Shown here: positions 17,493 to 23,789 of the stretch, piece after piece
How positions within the stretch are numbered: the first letter of the stretch is position 1
Layout: each line of letters opens with the position of its first letter
DNA from: a virus
DNA length: 32,510 nucleotides
Strand: one strand, 5' to 3'
Virus record (IMG/VR): IMGVR_UViG_3300034023_000418
Span: 1-32,510 of that record
Program-made: the position numbers and the translations under genes
The notes under the pieces: model-generated
Seen by the model: the letters and a program-made list of their open reading frames with translations, nothing else
Told to the model about the DNA's origin: nothing
The model's database searches: none

Positions 17493-17638
17493 TGTTGTTC
17501 CTCCTTGTCGGCCTGCGCTAGCCGTTGTGCGAGTTCGTCCTGCTGTCTCTGGTTCATCGCCTTGATCGCCGCGAGTACTAGCATGACCATCGGGTCGGCG
17601 TCCTCCGGCGGCGGCTCCTCGAGCAGGAACCTGCTCAT
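17489..17638 (-). CDS. Small protein of unknown function
   Basis: 49 residues, beginning MSRFLLEEPPPEDADPMVML and ending in a Gln/Glu-rich helix. Both ends overlap the neighbours by four bases (ATGA), which is the main evidence that it is translated. No motif was recognised. Confidence 0.6.
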   Translation of the reverse strand: MSRFLLEEPPPEDADPMVMLVLAAIKAMNQRQQDELAQRLAQADKEEQQ

Positions 17639-17937
17639 GGCGCGCCATCTTCGGAATCAATGGCAATGTCCTGAAAGCAATCCCAGCCTCGGATTCTGGC
17701 AAAGTGCTCAGGTGATGGTCCAATGCTATGCACAATTGTGCCAACTGGAATCGCTGCCTCAAGGTCACATTTTGACGAAAGCAGACAACAGGCTTCCTGT
17801 CTTGCATCGTCGCGCTCGGCGGTGAGGGCTAGCACAACCTGCTCAAGCCGCACAATCTCATCAGCGGCCTCGTCCATCAGGCACGGCGCAAGGCAGTCGC
17901 GGTTCGTCCGCAGGCGGTTCACGATGTCCCGGGTCAT
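17635..17937 (-). CDS. Unknown early-operon protein, 100 residues
   Basis: ATG at 17937 with GGAG upstream. A helical N-terminal half (MTRDIVNRLRTNRDCLAPCL, then IVRLEQVVLALTAERDDARQEA) is followed by an AIPVGTIVHSIG segment and an acidic end. The opening form, roughly DIVxRLR...LMxEAADEIxRL, is common in small phage proteins of ea59/ea8.5-like type in my memory, but I cannot name a family. Four-base overlaps occur on both sides. Confidence 0.7.
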   Translation of the reverse strand: MTRDIVNRLRTNRDCLAPCLMDEAADEIVRLEQVVLALTAERDDARQEACCLLSSKCDLEAAIPVGTIVHSIGPSPEHFARIRGWDCFQDIAIDSEDGAP

Positions 17938-18191
17938 AGCAGCTCCTTCAAGATGGCGGGCAGGGGCCGGAGAACGCCCCCGGCCCCCGCCTTCTCCAAT
18001 ACACGGCTCGTTCGTTCCTCGGCGGCCTCGCGCTGGAGCTGCTCGATGCAGTCGGCGACGCCGTCGAAGAACCGCGCCTCGGCGCGACAGTGTTCGGCAA
18101 ACTCGTGATGCCGCGGCGGCGTGCGCTCGGCAGCGGCGGCACGCTCGTCGGCTCGCCGGCGGAGAAGGTAGATGGCGTAGTCAGCGTTCAT
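17934..18191 (-). CDS. Unknown early-operon protein, 85 residues
   Basis: ATG at 18191 with GGGAGG upstream, inside the 3' end of the methyltransferase gene (11-base overlap). The protein is Arg/Ala/Glu-rich and helical: MNADYAIYLLRRRADERAAA, HHEFAEHCRAEARFF, IEQLQREAAEERTS, ending ILKELL. A longer frame up to 18356 would lie wholly inside the methyltransferase and lacks support. Function is unknown. Confidence 0.65.
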   Translation of the reverse strand: MNADYAIYLLRRRADERAAAAERTPPRHHEFAEHCRAEARFFDGVADCIEQLQREAAEERTSRVLEKAGAGGVLRPLPAILKELL

Positions 18192-19752
18192 GCTCGGCCT
18201 CCCACTTTGCAATCCGCTCCCCGATCCAGGCCATGCAGTTGCAGGCCATGCTGTTTCCGAGAGCCTTGTACCGGGGGCCGTCCGGGCATTGCTCGGCAGG
18301 CTTGTTGCGCCACGGGATGCGCGTCCACCCCCGCGAAAATCCCTGAAGTGCCTCACATTCTTCCGCCGAGAGTCGGCGCACGGTCATTGCCTGGGGCACA
18401 AGCGGCGTCCCGCGCCCGGTGCCGTCCTCGCTTGCGTCGAAGCCATCGGCGCGGAGTGAATGGGCCACCGCTGGCGGCGAAGGAATGCCGAGCCCGCTTC
18501 CCACCTTCACGGCGGGGGACACCTCGGGATGTTGGTTGACTCCGTGGGTCCCGCCCGTGCTATAGAAGGCGTGAGCCACCGCAGGCGGCTGACCACCACC
18601 GGACGGACTTGGGACGGTGAGCGTCGGCTGCACTTCATGGGCGAACTTCGGAGTCTCGCAGGTTGTCAGTCCAATCGCCACCGCCGCATGGGCCGCGTTT
18701 GGCTGCGCGATGACCGGGTGGTTCATCTCATGGAACCCGGAGCTGCCGGCCGATGCCCGCAGCGCGGCAACAGCATCGTCTTGCTGCAAGCCGTCGCGGT
18801 CGTTCTGCCAGCGGTAGGCGGTCGGCTGCAACACCGCACCGAGGTTGTCCTTGTCTGGCATCCGCTGACCGCCGCCTGCATTCTGCTTCGTCAGCGTCCC
18901 GGCGCAGTCGCTTCCGTCCCACCAGCAACCGCCTTGCGGAATGTAATGGTTGGCATCCACCTCTGGTGCGCCCATTCCGATTGGCCCCTTTGCCGTCAAC
19001 GCGCCAACGGCTTCCGGGACAAACAACGGTGCGCCATGCAGAGCGTGTTGATCCTCTAGTCCGAGCTTGTCTCCGAATGAGTGGTTGAGTGTGCTTGCGA
19101 CTCTTGCAGGCCAGCAACGGCCTCGAGCGCCGCCTTCAGCATCGGCGGCAGAACTTTTGCCCTTCTTTGACTGCGCCTCAAGATGCCTTCGCAGGCCTTC
19201 TTCGAGAGCGAGAACCTGGGCGGCAGCGGCCCCGTCTCCAAGACATCCGACAACGAAGACACGTCGCCGGCGCTGCGGGACGGCTCGGGGCCATCGCCCC
19301 ACTCGCACGTATTGAGCGTCCAGCACTCGGTAGGCGAACCCATACCGGAGTTCCCCCAGCGCCCCGAGGAAGGTGCCAAAGTCCCGTCCTCCGTTCGAGG
19401 ACAGAACACCGGGGACATTTTCCCAGACGATCCACCGAGGTCGGAGCCGAGCAGCGATTGCCAGGTAGGTGAGCATGAGGTTCCCGCGAGGGTCTTCAAG
19501 TCCCTTGCGGAGTCCTGCGACGCTGAAAGACTGGCAGGGTGTTCCTCCGACCAGAAGGTCAACTGTTCCTGGCTCAATGGGCCACTCCTCAAACTTGGTC
19601 ATGTCCCCGTAGTTGGGAACGTGCGGAAAGCGGTGCTTTAGCACCGCAGCAGGAAACGGCTCAATCTCGCTGAAGCCCACGGGCTCCCAGCCAAGATGGT
19701 GCCACGCAACTGACGCGGCCTCAATGCCGGAGCACACCGATAGATATCTCAT
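18181..19752 (-). CDS. DNA (cytosine-5) methyltransferase with expanded variable region
   Basis: A 523-residue protein. Motif I is LSVCSGIEAASVAW (4-17); motif IV GGTPCQSFS carries catalytic Cys73; ENV at 111-113 is motif VI; QRRRRVFVVG (160-169) is motif VIII; RRLSAEECEALQGF (459-472) is motif IX; KALGNSMA (496-503) is motif X. It transfers a methyl group from S-adenosylmethionine to carbon 5 of cytosine. The variable region between VIII and IX is about 290 residues and holds at least six degenerate repeats of the form ALTxxxG. No restriction enzyme is nearby, so it is probably an orphan enzyme that hides phage DNA from host nucleases or marks it for regulation. The target site cannot be read from the sequence. 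ATGA overlap links it to the upstream gene. Confidence 0.93.
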   Translation of the reverse strand: MRYLSVCSGIEAASVAWHHLGWEPVGFSEIEPFPAAVLKHRFPHVPNYGDMTKFEEWPIEPGTVDLLVGGTPCQSFSVAGLRKGLEDPRGNLMLTYLAIAARLRPRWIVWENVPGVLSSNGGRDFGTFLGALGELRYGFAYRVLDAQYVRVGRWPRAVPQRRRRVFVVGCLGDGAAAAQVLALEEGLRRHLEAQSKKGKSSAADAEGGARGRCWPARVASTLNHSFGDKLGLEDQHALHGAPLFVPEAVGALTAKGPIGMGAPEVDANHYIPQGGCWWDGSDCAGTLTKQNAGGGQRMPDKDNLGAVLQPTAYRWQNDRDGLQQDDAVAALRASAGSSGFHEMNHPVIAQPNAAHAAVAIGLTTCETPKFAHEVQPTLTVPSPSGGGQPPAVAHAFYSTGGTHGVNQHPEVSPAVKVGSGLGIPSPPAVAHSLRADGFDASEDGTGRGTPLVPQAMTVRRLSAEECEALQGFSRGWTRIPWRNKPAEQCPDGPRYKALGNSMACNCMAWIGERIAKWEAEHER

Positions 19753-20081
19753 GGCGTCGCCCCCGGCCCGATGGCGCGGATGTCCTCGCCGATTTCGGAT
19801 TGAAGGACACGCATGATCTCCAACATCGGGAACCCTTCCGGCACCGATTCTGCGGTGAGGATCTGTGTCCTGTCCACGTACAGCGCAACTACGTTCCACG
19901 AGAGCAGCGTCCAGATCGTTCGCACGCGGCTTCCGTGGTAGTGGAAGTCCTCTCGCTGCTCGGCCATCCAGCGTGCGTCAATGGACGCTTGCACTTCGTG
20001 TTTGTCGCAATATGCGGCAACCTCTGGGGCATGCTCAAACAGACCGCCGTGCAGCGTCATCGTGATTTCAACGGTTCTCAT
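19749..20081 (-). CDS. Unknown protein, 110 residues
   Basis: ATG at 20081 with GGAGG seven bases upstream; a longer frame to 20153 lacks a site. It begins MRTVEITMTLHGGLFEHAPE and has VAAYCDKHEVQASIDARWMA followed by alternating strands (VRTIWTLLSWNVVALYVD) and an acidic end. This looks like a small alpha/beta fold. No family was recognised. It overlaps the methyltransferase start by four bases. Confidence 0.7.
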   Translation of the reverse strand: MRTVEITMTLHGGLFEHAPEVAAYCDKHEVQASIDARWMAEQREDFHYHGSRVRTIWTLLSWNVVALYVDRTQILTAESVPEGFPMLEIMRVLQSEIGEDIRAIGPGATP

Positions 20082-20383
20082 CGGAGCCTCCACACGCGAA
20101 TGAGGCGACCGTGCGACGATGGCCGGCGCGACGGCACGACCTGCCCGGTCCACACGAACTTCTCGTCGAAGATGCTGCCACGAGCGTTTCCGAGGTCGTT
20201 GTAGTCAAGGCCATTGTGGGCCATGAGGTTCGCTACCTCGTCGCTCGTCACGGTGTCGCCGTCGCGTGCGATGAATGCGGCGAACCCGCGGGCGGCGGCG
20301 AGCAGTTCGCTGCGGCGGTCGGCGGCGAGCGCCTTGCCGATCACCTTGCGGCGGTCGGCCTCGATGGGGTCGAACAGCGTCAT
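20078..20383 (-). CDS. Unknown phage protein with C-terminal RLIRVWRL motif
   Basis: 101 residues. The first half is helical (DRRKVIGKALAADRRSELLAAARGF). The second half (DTVTSDEVANLMAHNGLDYNDLGNARGSIF, then FVWTGQVVPSRRPSSHGRL and IRVWRL) resembles a winged-helix-type module that recurs in phage hypothetical proteins. DNA binding is possible. It overlaps both neighbours by four to six bases. Confidence 0.7.
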   Translation of the reverse strand: MTLFDPIEADRRKVIGKALAADRRSELLAAARGFAAFIARDGDTVTSDEVANLMAHNGLDYNDLGNARGSIFDEKFVWTGQVVPSRRPSSHGRLIRVWRLR

Positions 20384-20628
20384 GCCCGCCCCCTTCCTGC
20401 CAAGGCGCGGACGTTCAGGACGCCTGGGTCGCGCAGCGTGTACCCCGTGTGCGGCACGTGCTCGATGCGGACCTTGAACATGGCTCGGGCGCTGCCGAGC
20501 AAATGATTCACGGCGCGAGGCGTCACATCCCACCTCGACGCAAGTTCCTTGCGAGTCATGGGTCTACGGTCAAGGGCCGCGACCAGCCACAGAATGCGGC
20601 GCACGTATTGCGTTTGGTCGAGCCTCAC
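20380..20628 (-). CDS. Small winged-helix DNA-binding protein
   Basis: 82 residues from GTG at 20628, placed seven bases after GGAGGTGA. The helix-turn-helix is clear: MTRKELASRWDVTPRAVNHL (about 24-43), followed by a wing-like strand (VRIEHVPHTGYTLRDPG). Fold and place near the start of the early operon suggest a regulator of this or the divergent unit. Operator sites are unknown; the repeat at 20976-20997 is one candidate. Confidence 0.7.
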   Translation of the reverse strand: MRLDQTQYVRRILWLVAALDRRPMTRKELASRWDVTPRAVNHLLGSARAMFKVRIEHVPHTGYTLRDPGVLNVRALAGRGRA

Positions 20629-20873
20629 AGGGTCACCTCCGTCTCGGCGTGGACGGACAAGAACCGACGCTCGGCGATTTCCATCTCGATGACGGCGGAG
20701 TCAAACTCGTGCTCGGCGTCAAACGGAATCTCGCCCAGGCGGTGGTGCGCTTGCACGACTTCCATGCTGTAAGAGTCGCCGAGCTCCATCGCGCATGCGA
20801 GCAGCACGTCGTTATGCCGCTTGCGAAGGTCAGGCCGCTCGATCAGGTTGGTAACGGTGTCTCGGATCTTCAT
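20625..20873 (-). CDS. First gene of leftward operon, unknown
   Basis: 82 residues from ATG at 20873 with GGAGA upstream. It begins MKIRDTVTNLIERPDLRKRH and is helical and acidic toward the end (AEHEFDSAVIEMEIAERRFL). As the gene nearest the promoter it should be the most strongly and earliest expressed, a position where phages often keep host-takeover or counter-defence proteins. That role is inference only. Confidence 0.7.
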   Translation of the reverse strand: MKIRDTVTNLIERPDLRKRHNDVLLACAMELGDSYSMEVVQAHHRLGEIPFDAEHEFDSAVIEMEIAERRFLSVHAETEVTL

Positions 20874-20928
20874 CGTTCTCTCCTCGATGACGTGCGGTCC
20901 ACGGCAACGTGCCGTAACCCGCTCGCGT

Positions 20929-20957
20929 GTTGTACTGATGCGTATATCGTCAGTCAA
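20929..20957 (-). promoter_or_regulatory. Sigma70 promoter of the leftward operon
   Basis: Minus strand TTGACT (20957-20952), 17-base spacer, TACAAC (20934-20929). Transcription would begin near 20922, about 50 bases before the ATG at 20873. It is the only good match in front of the 13-gene operon. Confidence 0.7.
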
Positions 20958-20975
20958 GAGGGAACCCGTGAGAAA

Positions 20976-20997
20976 TTCTGACAATTTTTTCTGACAA
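20976..20997. repeat. Direct repeat TTCTGACAA x2, possible operator
   Basis: Two exact 9-base copies at 20976-20984 and 20989-20997, 13 bases from start to start, separated by T-tract. They lie about 20 bases upstream of the leftward -35 and upstream of the rightward promoter-like site at 21019. Such a position could control both directions. Confidence 0.45.
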
Positions 20998-21018
20998 CGT
21001 GAAATGCGGGATTCGGTT

Positions 21019-21030
21019 GCTATGGTGCGG
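21019..21030 (+). promoter_or_regulatory. Extended -10 promoter-like site for the phosphoesterase gene
   Basis: GCTATGGTGCGG contains TGC-TATGGT (extended -10 form, reading from 21018) and matches 9 of 12 bases of the site at 25054. The ATG at 21035 begins eight bases after the -10 hexamer, so the mRNA would be almost or fully leaderless. No -35 is evident. Confidence 0.4.
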
Positions 21031-21034
21031 TTGG

Positions 21035-21937
21035 ATGGGCGCAGCGATCACGCAGCATCAGCCCGGATCGTTCACGGTCGAAATGGACTTCGACGGAGCC
21101 GTGCCATCCATTGACTGGTCGCAGGAATACCTGCTGATTTCCGACGCGCACATCGATAACGCCCACGCGGATCGGTCCATGTTTGAGCGCCACATGCGCC
21201 AGTGCCGGGAGCGCGGGGCGAAGTGGCTCTCGAACGGCGATTTCCTGTGCCTTCTTCAGGGAAAATGGGACCCGCGCAGTGACACTTCGGCCTGCCGGCC
21301 CGAGCACCGCGAGGGTCGATACCTCGATGCGGTCATCAATACAACCGCCGACTACCTCGCTCCGTGGGCAGACATGGCGCTTCTGTTTGCACCTGGCAAC
21401 CACGAAACCGCGGTTCGCAAGCGGCACGAAACAGACATGAACGAGCGCCTGGTCGAGGCGCTCAAGGCCCGGAACAAGGACTGCCGTGCATATGCAGGCA
21501 GTTATGCAAACTGGGTGCGGTTCCTTGTGAGGCACAAGAACCGCCGGCAAATCTTCGGGAACAGCGTCGTGATGTACATGCACCACGGCTACGGCGGCGG
21601 CGGCCCCGTCACCCGTGGCACGATTCAGACCTCACGCATGGCGGTCTATCTGCCAGACGCCGACGTGATCTGGACGGGCCACACCCACGACGAGTGGATC
21701 ATGCCGATCCAGCGAGCGCGATTGACTTTGCAAGGGCGACCCTACCTCGACCGCGTGCTGCACGTCCGAAGCCCTGGATACAAGGACGAGTTCAGCGAGC
21801 AGAACGGGTGGGCCGTTGAGAAGGGCATGCCGCCCAAGCCGAAGGGTGCACTGTGGCTGCGGTTCTGGATGGACAACCTTCGCAAGAACGGGCTCGCTAC
21901 GCGTACCCTGCGCTGCGAGGTCCGTGAAGCGCAGTAA
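21035..21937 (+). CDS. Calcineurin-like metallophosphoesterase
   Basis: 300 residues from ATG at 21035; a GTG at 20999 would add 12 residues, but neither has a ribosome-binding site, and the promoter-like site eight bases before 21035 favours the shorter form. The metal-binding motifs are in order: SDAHID (D37, H39), NGDF (D69), GNHE (N122, H123), HHG (H183-H184) and GHTH (H216, H218). The family cleaves phosphoesters in nucleotides, nucleic acids or proteins with two metal ions. Phage members are often annotated as nucleases or phosphatases; here the substrate is unknown. It begins the rightward unit, divergent from the recombination operon, which fits a DNA-processing role. Confidence 0.88.
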   Translation: MGAAITQHQPGSFTVEMDFDGAVPSIDWSQEYLLISDAHIDNAHADRSMFERHMRQCRERGAKWLSNGDFLCLLQGKWDPRSDTSACRPEHREGRYLDAVINTTADYLAPWADMALLFAPGNHETAVRKRHETDMNERLVEALKARNKDCRAYAGSYANWVRFLVRHKNRRQIFGNSVVMYMHHGYGGGGPVTRGTIQTSRMAVYLPDADVIWTGHTHDEWIMPIQRARLTLQGRPYLDRVLHVRSPGYKDEFSEQNGWAVEKGMPPKPKGALWLRFWMDNLRKNGLATRTLRCEVREAQ

Positions 21938-21972
21938 CTGACCGTTTCAGAAGGACAGATTCAGGAGCATCC

Positions 21973-22239
21973 ATGCCGAAGCCAGCCAAGGGCAAGCGAT
22001 TCGTGAAGGTGGTACGGAACCCGGAGACGGGCCGCACTCGCAAGGTTTCCTACGGTCAGGCCGGGAAGGCCAAGAGCGGCGGCGACCGCATCAAGCCAGG
22101 GACCGCCAAGGGTAACAGTTTCTGCGCCCGCAGCCTCGGCCAAATGAAAGCGCACCCTGCGGCGGCACGCAACCCGAACAGCCCGCTGCGGCTCTCGCGT
22201 GCGAAGTGGAAGTGCAGCGGCAAGACCTCGAGAGGATAA
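21973..22239 (+). CDS. Small basic protein (DUF6321-like)
   Basis: 88 residues, strongly basic. It opens MPKPAKGKRFVKVVRNPETG and has the ordered features SFCARSLGQM, NSPLRLSRAKWKCSG and a basic end. Two Cys and the LSRxKWxC motif recall the DUF6321 family seen in many phages; the name is from memory. GGAG lies before the ATG. A nucleic-acid-binding or structural role is plausible. The gene is followed after five bases by another tiny basic protein. Confidence 0.75.
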   Translation: MPKPAKGKRFVKVVRNPETGRTRKVSYGQAGKAKSGGDRIKPGTAKGNSFCARSLGQMKAHPAAARNPNSPLRLSRAKWKCSGKTSRG

Positions 22240-22244
22240 ACATC

Positions 22245-22379
22245 ATGGCAAAGAAGACAGCAAAGCGCGGCCTGTACGCAAACATCAACGCACGACGTGC
22301 GGCTGGCACCAGTCGCCCGAAGTCGAAGTCCACCGTGAGCCCCTCGGCATACAAGGCGATGAAGCGCGGATTCAAGTGA
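22245..22379 (+). CDS. 44-residue basic phage protein
   Basis: Encodes MAKKTAKRGLYANINARRAA followed by a Lys/Ser-rich segment and AYKAMKRGFK. The GLYANI(N/H)AR...AYKAM pattern is common in very short phage proteins. GAGGATAAA precedes the ATG, and the gene fits neatly between its neighbours. Function is unknown; charge suggests nucleic-acid contact. Confidence 0.7.
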   Translation: MAKKTAKRGLYANINARRAAGTSRPKSKSTVSPSAYKAMKRGFK

Positions 22380-22386
22380 GGCACCC

Positions 22387-22650
22387 ATGCGCGTCCGACT
22401 CGGCGGCAAGTACTGGACGCTGCGGTTTAGCCCGAACCTGCACGACTACGGGAACATGGTCGATCCCGGCAAGGCGGCTGGGCGCATGCTGCGCGTTGCC
22501 ACATGGCAGAGCGAAGAGGAGCGTTTAGATACCACGCTCCACGAGGCGATTCACTGCTGCCGGCCAGAGCTTGACGAGCAGGCCGTGACCGACCTCGCCA
22601 ACGACCTGTCGCGCTTGCTGTGGAAACTCGGGTACAGGCGCGAGCAGTGA
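22387..22650 (+). CDS. Minimal zinc metalloprotease (HExxH), minigluzincin-like
   Basis: 87 residues. After a short strand region (VRLGGKYWTLRF) comes LDTTLHEAIHCC with HEAIH at 52-56, then DEQAVTDLANDLSRLLWKLG, where E64 is a candidate third zinc ligand. Length and layout match minigluzincins, single-domain zinc proteins common in phages. Target and activity are unknown, and such short forms may act on host proteins or only fold around zinc. It is a separate gene from the zincin motif inside the giant protein. Confidence 0.75.
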   Translation: MRVRLGGKYWTLRFSPNLHDYGNMVDPGKAAGRMLRVATWQSEEERLDTTLHEAIHCCRPELDEQAVTDLANDLSRLLWKLGYRREQ

Positions 22651-22671
22651 TGTTCAAGAAAGTGGAAGTAG

Positions 22672-22696
22672 CGTACACGTTATTGCGACGTGTACG
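22672..22696. terminator. Perfect 9-bp inverted repeat between convergent genes
   Basis: CGTACACGT, a 7-base spacer, ACGTGTACG. It lies between the stop at 22650 and the leftward stop at 22705. No clear T-run follows on either strand, so it may be a weak bidirectional terminator or a binding site for a dimeric protein. Confidence 0.45.
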
Positions 22697-22704
22697 TTCG
22701 ATCA

Positions 22705-23274
22705 CTATTCCTCCCAATACACCTCCTCGCCACGACGGTACTTGGCGAGGTCGGCGTCGCGCTTGAACGACGTGAAGTGCTTGTCGAGGAATCGGCAGTA
22801 GTTGTTGGGGAAGAGCAGGTACCTGCCGCCCGTTCGCTCGATGAGGTTGAGCGGCTTGTGCTCTTGCGGGTAACGACTGAACCCGTCACTCCAGTCGATG
22901 ACGATTCCGGTATGGCGCCCGGAGAACCCGAGGTCGGCGTTGGTGCCCATCACGGACAGCCCCTCGAGGTACTCAAGGTGCAGCGCCTCGACGTGGTCGC
23001 CCATCGCGCCCCAAGGCTGGAGGTCGCTCGGCTCGCATACATCAGGAAATGGCTCCAACTCGAACGCCTTTGGGTCGTGCGCGAGCTTGTGCAACGGGAC
23101 GCCGCACCATTCCGCGCCCGTCTCGAGCAGGACGTGCGCCATCACGATCTGGCCGGGGCGGGCGTAGATCGCGTGCCAGATGCCGCGTGTCGTGCCGGCT
23201 GGCATGCTGGGGCCGAGAGCCGTGTTGCACACATGCACATACAGATGAAACGGTAGATTCGCGTGGCGAGGCAT
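22705..23274 (-). CDS. Unknown 189-residue protein on the opposite strand to its neighbours
   Basis: It begins MPRHANLPFHLYVHVCNTAL and contains IYARPGQIVMAHVLLETGAEW, CGVPLHKLAH, LEYLEGLSVMG, GIVIDWSDGFSRYPQEHKPL and YLLFPNNYCRFLDKHFTSF. Many conserved-looking Trp, His and Tyr residues suggest an enzyme or binding protein, but I recognise no family with confidence. It is the only leftward gene between 21035 and 32510, with convergent genes on its left and an AT-rich divergent promoter-like element just upstream (TATATC on its strand, nine bases before the ATG). It may be an independently expressed cargo gene. Confidence 0.75.
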   Translation of the reverse strand: MPRHANLPFHLYVHVCNTALGPSMPAGTTRGIWHAIYARPGQIVMAHVLLETGAEWCGVPLHKLAHDPKAFELEPFPDVCEPSDLQPWGAMGDHVEALHLEYLEGLSVMGTNADLGFSGRHTGIVIDWSDGFSRYPQEHKPLNLIERTGGRYLLFPNNYCRFLDKHFTSFKRDADLAKYRRGEEVYWEE

Positions 23275-23282
23275 ATGCGCGA

Positions 23283-23295
23283 TGATATACTTCGC
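23283..23295 (+). promoter_or_regulatory. Extended -10 promoter-like site
   Basis: TGATATACT (TGN-TATACT form) followed by TCGC, within the same family as the sites at 23679, 24764 and 25053. It lies back to back with a possible leftward -10 for the gene ending at 22705. No good -35 is seen. Confidence 0.4.
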
Positions 23296-23311
23296 GTGCG
23301 GAGATGCGGGA

Positions 23312-23515
23312 GTGCGGGAGTCGGAGCCCTATGACCCGCAAGGGGATCGCCAGAAGGCCGCGAGGTACGACGCGATCCAGCGCAACCTTTGGGGTAATGA
23401 CAACCTGCCGCCGAGGGACAGACCAGGCGAAGTCCGGGTGCTGTCTCACGTGACGAAACCTCGGTCGCTGGAGCAAAAGTGCTACAGATCAGCACATCTG
23501 TATGCGTTTCGGTGA
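23312..23515 (+). CDS. Possible small ORF, unknown
   Basis: 67 residues from GTG at 23312 with GGAG upstream; an ATG at 23282 would overlap the promoter-like site. The sequence (MRESEPYDPQGDRQKAARYD, then AIQRNLWGNDNLPPRDRPGE) is not clearly low quality, but no family is recognised and its stop lies inside a perfect hairpin. It might be a real gene or chance reading through a regulatory stretch. Confidence 0.35.
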   Translation: MRESEPYDPQGDRQKAARYDAIQRNLWGNDNLPPRDRPGEVRVLSHVTKPRSLEQKCYRSAHLYAFR

Positions 23516-23774
23516 ACGCATACAACATTTGGGGGCGGATGGAGCTGCGGTAAGAACAAACGCGGCCCGGGACTTGCGTCAACCAGGCCGCGCTTCCGGG
23601 GGCTAATTTGTCGGGTCGCGCCGCGCTTGGCGGCTCCAACCGCCTCGCCTCGTCAGAGAGGCACGCCCGACGAGAACATGGTATACTGCCGGCAGAGCGG
23701 GTGCAACTGCTCGAACCAATCAAGGCCGGCGGTGGGGTAGGTGCGCCGCACCCGCTCCCTGCCCCACCCCGGCC
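23485..23774 (+). other. Structured non-coding region before the replication gene
   Basis: Mostly gene-free. Visible inverted repeats in order: CAGAT/ATCTG (23485-23500); TGTATGCGTT/AACGCATACA with 6-base loop (23499-23524); CGCGGCC/GGCCGCG (23561-23592); a three-way-junction shape closed by GTCGGG (23610-23615) and CCCGAC (23666-23671) around GGCGG/CCGCC and GCCTC/GAGGC arms; then, after a promoter-like site, a long hairpin of GGCCGG plus GGTGGGG with CCCCACC plus CCGGCC (23724-23774), holding a nested GGTGC/GCACC arm. It may be a replication origin, a structured leader or a small RNA. Confidence 0.5.
23679..23691 (+). promoter_or_regulatory. Extended -10 promoter-like site before the YdaU-like gene
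   Basis: TGGTATACT followed by GCCG. The hexamer matches TATAAT in five of six bases with TGN before it. Transcription would start near 23694 and yield a leader of about 95 bases containing the hairpin at 23724-23774 before the ATG at 23790. Confidence 0.5.
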
Positions 23775-23789
23775 GTTTCGAGGCAAGAG

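Noticed and set aside
23695-23760. tRNA-like arm CTGCTCGAACCAATC
   Set aside because: It recalls a T-arm, but no acceptor stem, anticodon arm or D-arm can be drawn around it.
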